Source: Streptomyces sp. NBC_00425 (GTDB lineage: Bacteria > Actinomycetota > Actinomycetes > Streptomycetales > Streptomycetaceae). From it: 64,000 nucleotides of DNA. The notes beneath the pieces were generated by a model, which did no database searches, had not been told where the DNA came from, and saw nothing but the letters and a program-made list of their open reading frames with translations. Shown piece after piece: positions 34,612 through 44,480 of this stretch. Position 1 is the first letter of the stretch, and each line of letters begins with the position of its first letter. Position numbers and translations under genes: made by a program. The DNA lies in the NCBI RefSeq assembly GCF_036030735.1, contig NZ_CP107928.1:1798001-1862000 (forward strand), read 5' to 3'.

Positions 34612-35910
34612 TCACCCGAGGTCCTCCAAAAGCAGATCCAGCGCCGCCTCCTCGTGGAGCGCGATTCCCAGGGCGTCCATGGTGGGGGCCAGTTCCGCGT
34701 CCCACACCGCCTCGGCCGGCGTTCCGACGAGGGCCACTTGCGGTGTGCCGTACACCTGCGTGCGGGCCGCGAGGTACTCGTAGTCGGCCGCGCGCATCCG
34801 CCATGGCTCGGCTCCGTACCGATGCGTGATCCGGTTGGCCAGCGCGATCCCGGGCCAGTCGAAGTCACCGTGGTAGGCGAAGGTGCAACCGGACGCCGCC
34901 AACGCGTCCAGGAGGGTGAGAACGACCGTCGTGGCGCTCCCCGACGTGCAGACCAGGGGCGCCGTACGGCCGGTGTCGGCCGCGGCCTCGACCACGCGTG
35001 GGTTCTCGCAGACGCGGACGTGGGTGCCAGGCGGCACCTCCAGCCTCAGTGTGCGTAGCTCGCGCAGGGTCACGTGAGTTTCCATGTGGTGGTCGGCGCG
35101 CTCGCGCAGGGCCGCCTCCCGCCACGTGCCGCCGGTGGGGCGCAGGCCGAGTGTGAGCACCGTGCTGGAGACTTCGTCCGGGGCGACCGAGGCCATGCGC
35201 CACAGGGCCCGGCGCGCGGGCGCGTCTGCGGGGAGCTCGACACCGTTCGCCAGCGCGATGCCGCGCAGGACCAGTCGGGACAGCAGCGTGCCGTCGTCCA
35301 GGCCATGGGCCGAGCCGGTGGCGCGGGTGGCCAGTTCGCCCCGGCCCCAGGCGGCCGGGGCGGGGCGTGGGGCCGTGCCGGGGAAGAGCATCGCCAGGAC
35401 CTGGACGGCCTGGGTGATCACGGTCGCCGCGGACTTCGGATCCTGGCGGGCGAGTGTGCCGCCGCGTCGTATCTCCTCCAGCCACTGTGCCGTCCAGGGC
35501 TGGGCGGACAGCGATGTGGCTTCCACCTCCGTCTGAGCCGCTGACGACACGCGGGCTCGTTCGGCCGCCGCCGCGTCGCGGACCGCCCGGCGGTCCGTGA
35601 GGGGCGGCCCCAGTTCCTCCAGCGTCGAGGCCAGGCCCCGTCCGACCGCGCTGGTGCGCAGGCGGGTGTCCAGGTCCGGCAGGCGGATCGTGGTGGTGGG
35701 GCCGGTGATCGATCGAGACAGGAGGAGGGACAGTGCCTCGCGCTCCGGTGCGTCCAGGTGCTCGAGTCTGATGGTTCCGGCCGGTCGGAGCCCGTTGCGT
35801 TCGAGCCGGGTCCGTGCCGCCGTCCAGAGGCGGGTGAGGCCCGGCCGGGTGAGAAACGCGAGGGCTTCGTCGGCCGGAGGGTGCTCGTGGGCTCTCTCAC
35901 GTCCTGTCAT
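34612..35910 (-). CDS. jetD: Wadjet type II JetD (TIGR02679/DUF2399), Toprim-like nuclease
   Basis: 432 residues from ATG 35910 (ATGA overlap with jetC). The N-terminal two thirds is the DUF3323-type arm. The C-terminal DUF2399 Toprim-like domain has E302 (CENP) and HGDFDWPG with D349 and D351, the acidic metal site. JetD cleaves circular DNA that has been loop-extruded by JetABC. All catalytic positions are present. It is the last gene of the jet operon. Confidence 0.93.
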   Translation of the reverse strand: MTGRERAHEHPPADEALAFLTRPGLTRLWTAARTRLERNGLRPAGTIRLEHLDAPEREALSLLLSRSITGPTTTIRLPDLDTRLRTSAVGRGLASTLEELGPPLTDRRAVRDAAAAERARVSSAAQTEVEATSLSAQPWTAQWLEEIRRGGTLARQDPKSAATVITQAVQVLAMLFPGTAPRPAPAAWGRGELATRATGSAHGLDDGTLLSRLVLRGIALANGVELPADAPARRALWRMASVAPDEVSSTVLTLGLRPTGGTWREAALRERADHHMETHVTLRELRTLRLEVPPGTHVRVCENPRVVEAAADTGRTAPLVCTSGSATTVVLTLLDALAASGCTFAYHGDFDWPGIALANRITHRYGAEPWRMRAADYEYLAARTQVYGTPQVALVGTPAEAVWDAELAPTMDALGIALHEEAALDLLLEDLG

Positions 35911-38900
35911 ACCGACATCAGCCTTCGCTGCCGCCCGTTCCACGTGTAGTGGAGCGTGGCCACGCCCCGCGCACGCGGGTCCCGCAGACACTCGTAGATC
36001 TGGAGGGACGGTACGTCGGGCCAGTTGCCGATCAGTCGCTCACTGGTGAGGACGAAGTCGAGGTCGAGGTCGACCAGAATGCGGCCGAGGCGGGCGTGCG
36101 TGGGCTCGTCCACCTTGGCGAACGCGTCGTCCAGGAGGATCAGTCGGGGGGTGTGCGGGGCGGTGTCGGCGAGACTGGTGAAGTGCGCTGCCGCAGCGGC
36201 GAAGAGGACCAGGTAGGAGAGGACCCGCTGTTCGCCTTGGCTCAGGCCCGTGCGGCCGGAGAGCTTACGGCGGCTGCCCGGTGCCGCGTCGTCGACCACC
36301 CAGGGGGTGAAGGCGAACCAGCCCCGGTAATCCAGGGCCGCGCGCAGGTGGGCCGCATAGCCGGCGGCCGGGTCGGCGCGGCGGGCGTCCTCGATACGAC
36401 GCTGGAGGACGTCGCGGAGTTGTTCGGACTGCTCACGGGTGCGTAGCCCGGAGGGGCTGCGCAGGAGGTCGACGGCCGCCTTGACGTCGGCTTCGACACC
36501 GTCCGCCAGCTTCCAGTCCAGGGTGACGCCCAGGCCGTGTGAGGTACGCACCGTGGCGAGGGTGCCGTTGAGGGCGGCGACCAGGGCGCCTGCGGCGAGC
36601 ACCTGCGAGGACAGATGGTCACCCAGTTCTCCCGTCAGGAAGCGCTGGAAGACCTCGCGTTCGCGCTCCGTCAGACGGTCACGTGCCTCGGCGGCCTCGG
36701 CCGCGATGCGCTCGCCGACCACGGCGATGTCGTGCGGGCCGTGGTCGTCGACGAGCCGGCACAGTTTGATGCCGTCGTGTTCCTCGATCGTCGCGTCGTA
36801 GCCGCCGGAGAGCTGGTCGCGCAGGTCGGTGTGGCGGTTGAGGAGGGTGGTGTCCGAGATGTCATGACGTTCGGCGTCCAGGCCGCGACGCACGGCGTCT
36901 CCCAGCAGGCGCAGCGCCGCGATGCGGTCGCGCACGTCGTGGTGGACGGGATCAGGGGACTTCAGGGCCCCGTCGTCCGCGCCGGGGTCGAGACCCGCCC
37001 CTCTCAGCACGCCCGGCAGCGAGAGGGCCGTACGCAGTCTTTTGCCGCAGGCCAGCACCTCGGTCTCCTGGCCGGCGAGTGCCCCGCGCCGCACCCTCTC
37101 GTCCTCTTCCGCCCGTACGCGCAGGTCGTGCACCTCGGCCAGGTCCCTTCGTGTGTGCGGGAGTTGGCGTCCCACCGCCTTCAGACGGCGCATCGCCGCG
37201 GCCTCCCGGGCGAGGATCTCCTGCTCCGTGGCTCCGAGGGCCCCTTCCATGGCCTGGACGGTTCGGCGGGCGGTCTCCAGGCGGCCGAGCGGCTCGGAGT
37301 AGTCCGACTCGGCCTCCCGTCGGGCGGACTCGGCGCGCGCGTAGTCCGTCCGGCCGCCCTGGTGGCCGTCGGCCGTGGACAGGACCGTGCGCACGCGCCG
37401 ACGAAGGCGCTGCGCACCCTGCCCGAGGCGGTCCAGGGCCAGACGGACCGTTTCCAGTGCGGCCGGGTCCGCCGGGAGGTCCTGGGCACTCGCCGTCGCC
37501 TCGGTCTCGCGCCGGGCTGCGACCGCGCGGGCACGTGCCTGCTCCGCTTCGCGGGCGGCCGCGGACGCCTGCGAGGCGAGGGAATCCGCGGTGCGCTCGG
37601 CCTCGGTCGTACGGGCCCACGCATCCGTCAGCCCACGTGCCGAGGGCGGCCGGCGCAGGGTGTCGCCGACCCGGTCGCGGTGCTCGGTGAGGATCCGCAG
37701 GCCGTGCCGGCGTTCCGCCAACTCGCCTTCCAGGTCGGCCAGTCCTCGGTCGAGTTCCGCCAGCGCCCGGCGGCGCGTCTCCGCACGCACCTCCGCACCG
37801 ACGTACTCGGCGGCCTTCTTGGTGTGGCGGCCATGGGCGATGCCGAGCCGCCAGGAGCCGTCGGTACCGATCACGCTGGGCGGCCCCGCCTCTGCCGTCT
37901 CGTCCACCGGGCCGGCATCGCTGATGCGACCCCCGAGCCCGGCCAGAGCCACCGCCGCCAGCACGCGCTCGATCTGCTCCGCCGTCACTCCGGCGTCGGG
38001 GGCGGCGACCGCTCGCAACACCCGAGCGAGCGTCGGCCCGGCCACAGGTGCTCCCGGGACCACGAGGGTGTCATGGGTGGTGGGGTCGAGGACCGCGCCG
38101 TCTGCACGCACCCAGGCGTCGAGCAGACCGCTCGCTTCCAGCGCGGCCTCCAGCCCTGCTCGCGCGTCCGGCTCCAGGTCGTGGGCGAAGTCCACCAGCC
38201 GGTACAGGGGCGCTCCCGTGCCGGGCGCGCGGGGGGCCGTGCGGTGGGGCGGAGGCGGAGGCTCGGGGTCGGTGCGGCGTTCCCATTCCTCGCGCCTGCG
38301 TCGGAGGCGGTCCTGCTCGGCTTCCAGTTCGCGGACGGCCAGGGCGACGTCGTCACGCTCCGCGCCCAGCTCCGCCAACCATGGGTCGACGGCCGACCGG
38401 GCCGCCTCGGCCACCTCGTCGGGGGTCTGCGCGGGCAGCGGACCGTCGACCGGGTCCTGCGCGACAAGGGCGTCCACGGCATCCAGGGACACGCGGGTGG
38501 AGGTCCGCAGCGGCTCGCTCCAGTCTCTGGCCGCGACGGCGTACGCCTCCGACTCACGGGCGGTTTCATGTCGGCGTTCGTCGGCCCGGGTCCGCGCGTG
38601 GTCCGCCTGTTCCTCCAGTCGTTCACGGGCGGCGTCGGCCTCGTCCGCCTGCCTCTGCGCCTCACTCGACCGCTCGATGAGAGCGCCCAGTTCCGTGACG
38701 AACCTGACGCGGTTCCTGATCACCGGCTGCGCGACGTCGAGTCGGGCGTCCCAGGCCCGCAGCGCGGTCGTGCACGTGTCGGTGTCGACCGCCAGCACCT
38801 CGCCGTGTCGTACCAGGTGGAAGTCACCCTCAGGTGCGGTCAGTTCGGCTGTGGCGGCGGGCGTGACCGGTGCGACGGGCGTCGCCACGGGCTCCCCCAG

Positions 38901-40118
38901 GTGCACGGGATCGATCCCGGACCGCTCGGCTTCCCGGACCAACTCGCCGTGTGTGGTGCTCAATTCGACCAGCTCTTCCCCGAGTCGTCGGGCCTCGGCG
39001 GTGAGACGCCGCCCCGCCTCCTCCTGGTTGCCGTGCGCCTGGCGGACTGCCTTGAAGGCGGTGGCGGCAGCGCTGTGCAGGGCGGTGACCGTGGCGCGTT
39101 TCTCCCCGAGCTCCTGCAGGCTGCGATATCCGGCGCCGGCGTGCAGGGCGGCCAGGTCCGTCTCAGCTGCATTCGACTCGGCCGTGAGGGTTTCGACGCG
39201 GGCGTCGAGTTCCTGCTCGCGCTCGCGGAGCCCCTCGGCCCTGCGCGCCGCGTCACCCGCGGACCTGCGGTGCTCCATCAGTTGCTCCAGCTCACCGGTG
39301 ACCTGGTCCGTGCGGCGGCGCAGCGCCCCGTGCAGATAGCCGCGGTAGCCGGTGAGGAAGGTGCGCAGGGCCTGGTCGGTGCGTTCGAGGCGTCCGAGGT
39401 AGGCCCTCACGGAGTCCAGGTCGTCCAGACTACGGGCGACCTTCTCCACGACCTCGTCGTCGAGGGCGGGCAGGGTTTCGGCGAGGACCGAGACCAGCCC
39501 GCCGGAGTCGATGCGGTCGCCGATGGTGGGACGGCGCAGACGGTGCAGTAGGTGGAGCAGGTTGCGGTAGCGCGCCGGGTCGGTGAGGCCGAACAGTTCG
39601 CGGGCGACCCTGGCCCGGTGCTCGACGGCGCGGTCGGTGACGTTCTCCGAGCCCACGAGTGACTTGAGCTGGTCGACAGGGAGGGGGCGCCCGGCGGGGG
39701 CGAGGTCGAGGCCCTCACCGATGCGCAGTCGCGTGGTGAAGAAGAACGGCTTCGCCGTCTTGGTCGACTGGGACGCGCGGATGGCCGCGCCGATCGTCAG
39801 ATGGTGGTCGTTCCCGTGCTCGTCCGTCCGCACGAACTCCAACCACAGATGGCCCAGCCTGTTGGTCTGCTCGAAGCCGTCGAGCATCAGCCAGGCCAGC
39901 GTGGTGCGTCCGGTTCCCGTGGCGTCCAGCGCACGGGCGTCGCCGTCGAGGAGGTAGGGCAGCAGCATCTCCAGGGCCTTGGACTTGCCGGCGCCGTTCT
40001 TGCCGCGCAGCAGCAGGCGGCCCTCGCCGAAGGCGAACTCCTGCTCGTCGTACTGCCAGACGTTCCGGATGCCCGCGCGGTGCAGTCGGTAGCGGTGCGG
40101 GGTCGGCGGGCGGTTCAT
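35907..40118 (-). CDS. jetC: Wadjet type II JetC (TIGR02680), SMC/MukB-like ATPase
   Basis: 1403 residues. Walker A GKNGAGKSK lies near residue 38. Two long coiled-coil blocks rich in Glu/Arg/Ala flank a central hinge-like region around 620-740. The C-terminal head has signature GLSQGEQRVLSYL and Walker B LILLDDAFAKVDE. JetC is the SMC motor that extrudes plasmid DNA loops. It overlaps both neighbours by 4 bases. An unrelated 978-codon frame on the opposite strand (36615-39551) is a codon-bias shadow. Confidence 0.95.
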   Translation of the reverse strand: MNRPPTPHRYRLHRAGIRNVWQYDEQEFAFGEGRLLLRGKNGAGKSKALEMLLPYLLDGDARALDATGTGRTTLAWLMLDGFEQTNRLGHLWLEFVRTDEHGNDHHLTIGAAIRASQSTKTAKPFFFTTRLRIGEGLDLAPAGRPLPVDQLKSLVGSENVTDRAVEHRARVARELFGLTDPARYRNLLHLLHRLRRPTIGDRIDSGGLVSVLAETLPALDDEVVEKVARSLDDLDSVRAYLGRLERTDQALRTFLTGYRGYLHGALRRRTDQVTGELEQLMEHRRSAGDAARRAEGLREREQELDARVETLTAESNAAETDLAALHAGAGYRSLQELGEKRATVTALHSAAATAFKAVRQAHGNQEEAGRRLTAEARRLGEELVELSTTHGELVREAERSGIDPVHLGEPVATPVAPVTPAATAELTAPEGDFHLVRHGEVLAVDTDTCTTALRAWDARLDVAQPVIRNRVRFVTELGALIERSSEAQRQADEADAARERLEEQADHARTRADERRHETARESEAYAVAARDWSEPLRTSTRVSLDAVDALVAQDPVDGPLPAQTPDEVAEAARSAVDPWLAELGAERDDVALAVRELEAEQDRLRRRREEWERRTDPEPPPPPHRTAPRAPGTGAPLYRLVDFAHDLEPDARAGLEAALEASGLLDAWVRADGAVLDPTTHDTLVVPGAPVAGPTLARVLRAVAAPDAGVTAEQIERVLAAVALAGLGGRISDAGPVDETAEAGPPSVIGTDGSWRLGIAHGRHTKKAAEYVGAEVRAETRRRALAELDRGLADLEGELAERRHGLRILTEHRDRVGDTLRRPPSARGLTDAWARTTEAERTADSLASQASAAAREAEQARARAVAARRETEATASAQDLPADPAALETVRLALDRLGQGAQRLRRRVRTVLSTADGHQGGRTDYARAESARREAESDYSEPLGRLETARRTVQAMEGALGATEQEILAREAAAMRRLKAVGRQLPHTRRDLAEVHDLRVRAEEDERVRRGALAGQETEVLACGKRLRTALSLPGVLRGAGLDPGADDGALKSPDPVHHDVRDRIAALRLLGDAVRRGLDAERHDISDTTLLNRHTDLRDQLSGGYDATIEEHDGIKLCRLVDDHGPHDIAVVGERIAAEAAEARDRLTEREREVFQRFLTGELGDHLSSQVLAAGALVAALNGTLATVRTSHGLGVTLDWKLADGVEADVKAAVDLLRSPSGLRTREQSEQLRDVLQRRIEDARRADPAAGYAAHLRAALDYRGWFAFTPWVVDDAAPGSRRKLSGRTGLSQGEQRVLSYLVLFAAAAAHFTSLADTAPHTPRLILLDDAFAKVDEPTHARLGRILVDLDLDFVLTSERLIGNWPDVPSLQIYECLRDPRARGVATLHYTWNGRQRRLMSV

Positions 40119-41452
40119 CGGGGCAGCTCCTCGAAGACGTCGTCCGCTGGGGACCGGTCGGTACGGGGTTTGACGGCCACCGTGGTGGCGTAACGGGCGG
40201 CTGCGGCAAGCAGAATCCAGCCTCCGTCCGGACGGTCCTGGCCCCGCGCCTGAGCGACATCGGTGACCGAACGCCCGTCGGCCACCGTCTGCTCGTATCC
40301 CTCAGGCAGGCCGTGGCCGTCCGCGCGCACCGGCCCGGCGGGAGCCATCAGACGCATCCGGCCGAGGAGATCGAGTACGGCCGCGAGGAATCCGTCCCGG
40401 TCCTCCAGGTGGCCGCGTTGCCAGTTGGCGCGCCTGCCGTACTCCTCGATCAGTTCGTCGAGCAGGTCGGGGAGCAGCCCGTCCGGGACGGGTACGCCGA
40501 TGACCAGCCGTCCGCCGATCGCCGGGTGGCCCGGGTCTTCGGGACGCAGCCGGTCGACCAGCCGCTCCACGAGGAGCAGCGCGGCTTGAGCCACCGTGCC
40601 CGTGCCCGGCAGGTGCAGGTCGGTGAGTTCGTCCTCGACGTCGACGAGGGCGATGCCCTCGGCGCGGATCTCGGCTTCCAGGCCGAGCAGTTCGGAGAAC
40701 GCCTGCGCCTCGCGGCGCTGCCGGGTGCGCAGCCATTCGCGCTCGGCGTCCGTGAGGTCGTCGAGGTGGACGACGGGGGTTTCGACGAGCCGTCTGCGAA
40801 CGTAGGTGCGTGGCCCGCCGAAACCGGGGTCGGCGGCGCGGCGCACGAGGTCCGCGCCGTCGCGACTCTGGGCGAGCGGGCCGGCGACGATGGCTCGCGC
40901 GATCTCGCGGTCCACGGTCAGCAACGCCTCACCGGCCCGCTCCTCGGCAACGGCCCCGACATGCCCCTCGGTCTCGACCAGAACGCCCCATTCGACGAGT
41001 TGCCGCAGGGCGGCCGCGAGGGTCCGCCGCTCGGCCTGCCGCCCGGTGTCGGCGATCTCGATGCCGGCGTCGACGGCCGCGGCCCGAAGGTCGGCGACGA
41101 GTTGGGAGAGCAGGAGCTGTTCCGGCGCGGTGACGAGGACCGACAGGGCGAGGGCCAGGTAGGCGTAGGTCCGCGGGCTGAACGGCGTTCCGGTCGACGG
41201 TCGTTCCAGACGGTGACCCGAGCCCGGGCCGAGGCCCGCCTTGAACAGCCGGGCGTAGGACGCCTCCACGAGCAGGCGGTATCCGAACACCTGCTGGAAA
41301 CGTTGGGCCAGCCAGTCTGCGTGGCGCCGGATCAGTGGAAAGGTGTCGCTGTGCGGTCCGGTGCTGGTGACCAGGGGGTGGGCCAGCAGGAGCCGGGCGG
41401 CGGTGCGGCGCTCGGCCGCGAGGGCGACGTCGTGCGCAGAGGGCAGGGGCAT
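40115..41452 (-). CDS. jetB: Wadjet type II JetB (TIGR02678/DUF2398), kleisin-associated subunit
   Basis: 445 residues from ATG 41452, whose first base is shared with the jetA stop (TGATG). The sequence matches the TIGR02678 pattern: early RRTAARLLLAHPLV, a winged-helix-like middle (LRQLVEWGVL), and a conserved ADWLAQRFQQVFGYRL segment. It is a non-SMC subunit of the condensin-like JetABC complex. The longer frame to 42223 is out-of-frame jetA coding. Confidence 0.92.
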   Translation of the reverse strand: MPLPSAHDVALAAERRTAARLLLAHPLVTSTGPHSDTFPLIRRHADWLAQRFQQVFGYRLLVEASYARLFKAGLGPGSGHRLERPSTGTPFSPRTYAYLALALSVLVTAPEQLLLSQLVADLRAAAVDAGIEIADTGRQAERRTLAAALRQLVEWGVLVETEGHVGAVAEERAGEALLTVDREIARAIVAGPLAQSRDGADLVRRAADPGFGGPRTYVRRRLVETPVVHLDDLTDAEREWLRTRQRREAQAFSELLGLEAEIRAEGIALVDVEDELTDLHLPGTGTVAQAALLLVERLVDRLRPEDPGHPAIGGRLVIGVPVPDGLLPDLLDELIEEYGRRANWQRGHLEDRDGFLAAVLDLLGRMRLMAPAGPVRADGHGLPEGYEQTVADGRSVTDVAQARGQDRPDGGWILLAAAARYATTVAVKPRTDRSPADDVFEELPR

Positions 41453-43071
41453 CAGGCGCTCTCCTCCCCCATCGCCGGTGCGGATGTGCTCCCGGCGGCC
41501 AGGGTCTCGACGGCCAGGGTCTCGACGGCCAGCGAGAGATCGTCCGCCGTCAGGTCGCCGTCCACCGAACGCAGGACGCTGGACCGGCCGGGGGTGCGCC
41601 ACGCGGTCAGCCGGATACCGAGATCCGCGTCCTCCGCCAGCGCGCCGTCGAGCAGGAAATCGCCGGGGTCCCTGCTCAGCCGGGCGTTGCCGAGAGCGGT
41701 CGTCAGGAGCTCCAGGAGCAGTCGCATACCCGGGGCGCTGAGGCGCACCTGGTCGAACCTGCCCGAGGCGCTGCGCAGTTCGTCGCCAGCCGCCTGCCGG
41801 GCCTCGGCCTGTTGGCGTGCCTGCTCCATGAGGTGACGCTTCTGCTCGGAGTGGTCCTCGGCGGCCGCGGCCCGTCCACGCGGAGCTCTGCTGCCGCGCT
41901 CGCGCAGCGCCACCGGCACGTCCACCACGGGTCCTGTCCACCAGCTCACGTAAGCCGGAACGGACCGGTCGGGGTCCGGTGCCACCCCCAAGTGGCGTGC
42001 GCCGTAGAGCCCGAAGGCGGCGACCGCCAGGTCGTGGGCCTCTTCCGGCTCTGCCGCGTCGAACCAGGCCGCGAGCCTCAGCAGGTCCTTGCGACGGGAC
42101 ATCTCGCCGGACGCCGAACGCAGCATCCGCTTCGCGTTGGCGAGAAGCGACTGCAGGGCCCGCAGGGTGGCGTCCCGGAGCTGATCCACCTGGCTGGAGT
42201 GCCCTCCGGTGTCGGTGAACCACTCTCGCAGCCCCTCCCAGTCCGCGATGTCCCGTCCGCGGCTGCGCTGCACCCGCGTCTCGGTCAGCCCGTCGGCGAG
42301 TGCACCCATGCCCGCCGCGTGTGCGTCGATCCGGGCGAGCAGCCCGGGCAGGTGGGGCCGGACGGCGTCCAGGTGAGCCGCGATGCGCGGGGCCCGGAAG
42401 GAGACGTCCTCGGTAATGGCCTCGACGTAGTCGAGCAGCAGCTCCTTGAACCCCTGGTACTCGGCCGAGTCGAGGTCGTAGCGCGCCAGCACCTGGCCCA
42501 GATAGGCGTAGAAGTCCCGGACGGACTCGGCGAATTCGGCGAATTGCACGAAGAGCGTACTGATCCGCTCCAGCGCCTGCTGCGGATCGGCACCACCCGG
42601 CGCCGCGGCCATGGCGGCGATCTCGCGCAGTCCGCGATCGACGAGAACCAGCAGCTCGCTGCTCACCTCGCGTGCCGCGTCCGCCCCGGCCAGTACCTCG
42701 TCCGCGCCCCGCTGCACGCGCTCCCCCAGCTTCGACAGCTGGTAGCGCGACCGCGAGCGCTGGTATTCGGTGATGCTGGCCGCTTTGACAGTGTGCGTGC
42801 TGCGCAGCAGATTGCCCCAGCGTACGAGCTCTTCGAGCCTGCGGGTGAGCGTTTCCGCGTCCAGCGCCGCACTCGGGACGTCCTTCTCGGCCAGCTTGGC
42901 AAGAAGGTCGGGTACGGACAGGTCGGCGAGCAGCGTGCCGCAGAACACCCGCATCACCGCGACGTACTCCAGGCGCTCGGGCGCGCTGAGGTACGCGAAC
43001 GCGCTCAGCCGTCGCCAGGCCTCCGCGTCGGCTTCCTCCCCGAGTGGGACTGTCCGCTCGTTCCCCTCCAT
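41452..43071 (-). CDS. jetA: Wadjet type II JetA (TIGR02677/DUF2397), kleisin-like subunit
   Basis: 539 residues from ATG 43071; the frame is open to 43188, but residues matching the family begin with FAYLSAPERLEYVAVMRVF shortly after this start. Winged-helix and helical regions follow, with a LEELVRWGNL segment and a long helical middle. A repeat of VETLAVETLA occurs near the C-terminus. It bridges the JetC heads. No ribosome site is obvious. The IS3 element ends about 110 bases upstream, so the native promoter may have been moved or replaced. Confidence 0.9.
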   Translation of the reverse strand: MEGNERTVPLGEEADAEAWRRLSAFAYLSAPERLEYVAVMRVFCGTLLADLSVPDLLAKLAEKDVPSAALDAETLTRRLEELVRWGNLLRSTHTVKAASITEYQRSRSRYQLSKLGERVQRGADEVLAGADAAREVSSELLVLVDRGLREIAAMAAAPGGADPQQALERISTLFVQFAEFAESVRDFYAYLGQVLARYDLDSAEYQGFKELLLDYVEAITEDVSFRAPRIAAHLDAVRPHLPGLLARIDAHAAGMGALADGLTETRVQRSRGRDIADWEGLREWFTDTGGHSSQVDQLRDATLRALQSLLANAKRMLRSASGEMSRRKDLLRLAAWFDAAEPEEAHDLAVAAFGLYGARHLGVAPDPDRSVPAYVSWWTGPVVDVPVALRERGSRAPRGRAAAAEDHSEQKRHLMEQARQQAEARQAAGDELRSASGRFDQVRLSAPGMRLLLELLTTALGNARLSRDPGDFLLDGALAEDADLGIRLTAWRTPGRSSVLRSVDGDLTADDLSLAVETLAVETLAAGSTSAPAMGEESA

Positions 43072-43184
43072 GCCGTCGAGGGTACGGACCGCTACTGACA
43101 CCCCGGAGGAGTGTTGCGGAAAAGCGGCCGTTCGCGTATCGGATCCCGGGCCTTCCCCCATGAAGGTGGGCACGCGGTTATTGA

Positions 43185-44081
43185 TCACGCGGCGAGCGTG
43201 AGTTTAGCGGTGTGGTGTCGGCGTTCGTATTCGTTGGGGCTGAGGTGGCCGTTGGCGGAGTGCCGACGGCGGGTGTTGTAGCGGGTCAGCCAGGCAAATA
43301 CCGTCCTTCTGCAGGTGCCGGCGTCGCCGTAGTCGCGGGCTCCCTGGAGGGTCTCGCGTTTCAGGGACGCGTGGAAGCTTTCGCAGGCCGCGTTGTCGGC
43401 GCTGGTGCCGACCGCGCCCATCGACCGGGTGACTCCGAGCTGGTCGCAGAGGCCGGCGAAGGCCCGGGAGCCGTATTGGGCCCCGTGGTCGGAGTGGAAC
43501 ACGGCGCCGTCCAGGCCGCCGCGGGTCGAGGCCGCCATCCGCAGTGCGTCGGCGACCAGGTCGGTGCGCATGTGGCCGGCGATGGACCAGCCGACGACCT
43601 TGCGGCTGAAGCAGTCCAGCACCGTGGCGAGATAGAGGAACTTTCCGTCTGCCAGCGGGAGATACGTGATGTCGCCCATGTACTTGCGCCCCGGCTCGGC
43701 GGCGGTGAAGTCCCGCTGGAACAGGTCCGGAACCGGTGAGGCTGCCGGGTCCGCGACGGTGGTGCGGACGCGTCTGCGCAGGCGGATTCCGGTGATGGAG
43801 AACCTCCGCATGATCCGGGCGACCCGCTTTTCGTTGACCCGCTGCCCTTTCTCGCGGAGCTCGGCGGTCACTCGCGGGGAGCCGTAGGCGCCGCCGGACT
43901 CGCCGTGGACCTCGAGGATCTCCTCGGCCAGGACCTGGTCCTTGTGCTGCCGGGCGGCCCTGGCCTCGGCGCCGGCGAGCCACTTGTAGTAGCTGGACCG
44001 GTTCACGTCCAGGACGTGGCAGAGCCGCTTCACCTCGTAGGTGTCCCGGTGGTCGTCAACGAACTGGAAGCGGCTGATCAC
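43185..44081 (-). CDS. IS3-family transposase OrfB (DDE integrase)
   Basis: 298 residues. The N-terminal HTH_21 region (GGAYGSPRVTAELREKG) precedes an rve integrase core with D137 (GDITYLP), D198 (FHSDHGAQY) and E234 (NAACESFH). All three catalytic residues are intact. ATG 44081 overlaps the orfA stop by 4 bases; in IS3 elements OrfAB is normally made by -1 frameshifting, but no clear A-rich slippery site is seen here, so coupling may be used instead. Confidence 0.93.
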   Translation of the reverse strand: MISRFQFVDDHRDTYEVKRLCHVLDVNRSSYYKWLAGAEARAARQHKDQVLAEEILEVHGESGGAYGSPRVTAELREKGQRVNEKRVARIMRRFSITGIRLRRRVRTTVADPAASPVPDLFQRDFTAAEPGRKYMGDITYLPLADGKFLYLATVLDCFSRKVVGWSIAGHMRTDLVADALRMAASTRGGLDGAVFHSDHGAQYGSRAFAGLCDQLGVTRSMGAVGTSADNAACESFHASLKRETLQGARDYGDAGTCRRTVFAWLTRYNTRRRHSANGHLSPNEYERRHHTAKLTLAA

Positions 44082-44422
44082 CAGTTCGTCTCTCCGGCGA
44101 AATACTTGGCTGCCTTGCGGAGGACGTCCCGCTCGGTGGCGAGCTTGCGCTCACTCGCCTCGAGTTCTGCCACCCGGGCCTCCAGCTGACGGACCCGCTC
44201 GTCCCGGTCAGCGGACGGTACCGCCTCGCGACATGGGGCGGCCGGCTTCGCAGCCGCAGCGCTGACGCCACGGCGTTCGCGGTCCCGCAGCACCCACTCA
44301 CGCAGGGTCGCCCGGTTAACTCCCAGGTCAGCGGCGATGCTCTTGCAGGTCGCCCCGGGTGTGGACTCGTACAGGGCCACGGCATCGGCCTTGAACTCGT
44401 CCGAGTAGTCCTTCATCGCCAT
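44078..44422 (-). CDS. IS3-family transposase OrfA (HTH_Tnp_1)
   Basis: 114 residues from ATG 44422 (ATG 44416 possible). The N-terminal HTH (YSDEFKADAVALYE, SIAADLGVNRATLREW) binds the element's ends. A leucine-zipper-like coiled coil (VRQLEARVAELEASERKLATE) serves for dimerisation. It is intact and of normal length. Confidence 0.92.
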   Translation of the reverse strand: MAMKDYSDEFKADAVALYESTPGATCKSIAADLGVNRATLREWVLRDRERRGVSAAAAKPAAPCREAVPSADRDERVRQLEARVAELEASERKLATERDVLRKAAKYFAGETNW

Positions 44423-44480
44423 CGGCGGCCTTCTCGCTTCCTCCGGATCAAGCAGATCCAGTATCAGCGTGTCCACCACT

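Larger units (their letters stand above)
43182..44480 (-). mobile_element. IS3-family insertion sequence
   Basis: An approximately 1.3-kb element with overlapping orfA and orfB on the minus strand. The exact ends are not resolved: I could not find a convincing pair of terminal inverted repeats or a target duplication, so boundaries follow the orfB stop and the region upstream of orfA. It lies directly upstream of jetA and at the border between the defence island and the decayed region. Confidence 0.8.

Noticed and set aside
36615..39551. 978-codon open frame on the plus strand
   Set aside because: It is antisense to jetC, which has clear SMC motifs; such long shadows arise from GC-rich third positions.
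41452..43188. Longer JetA beginning at 43188
   Set aside because: The extra 39 residues run into the IS3 end and do not resemble the family's start.
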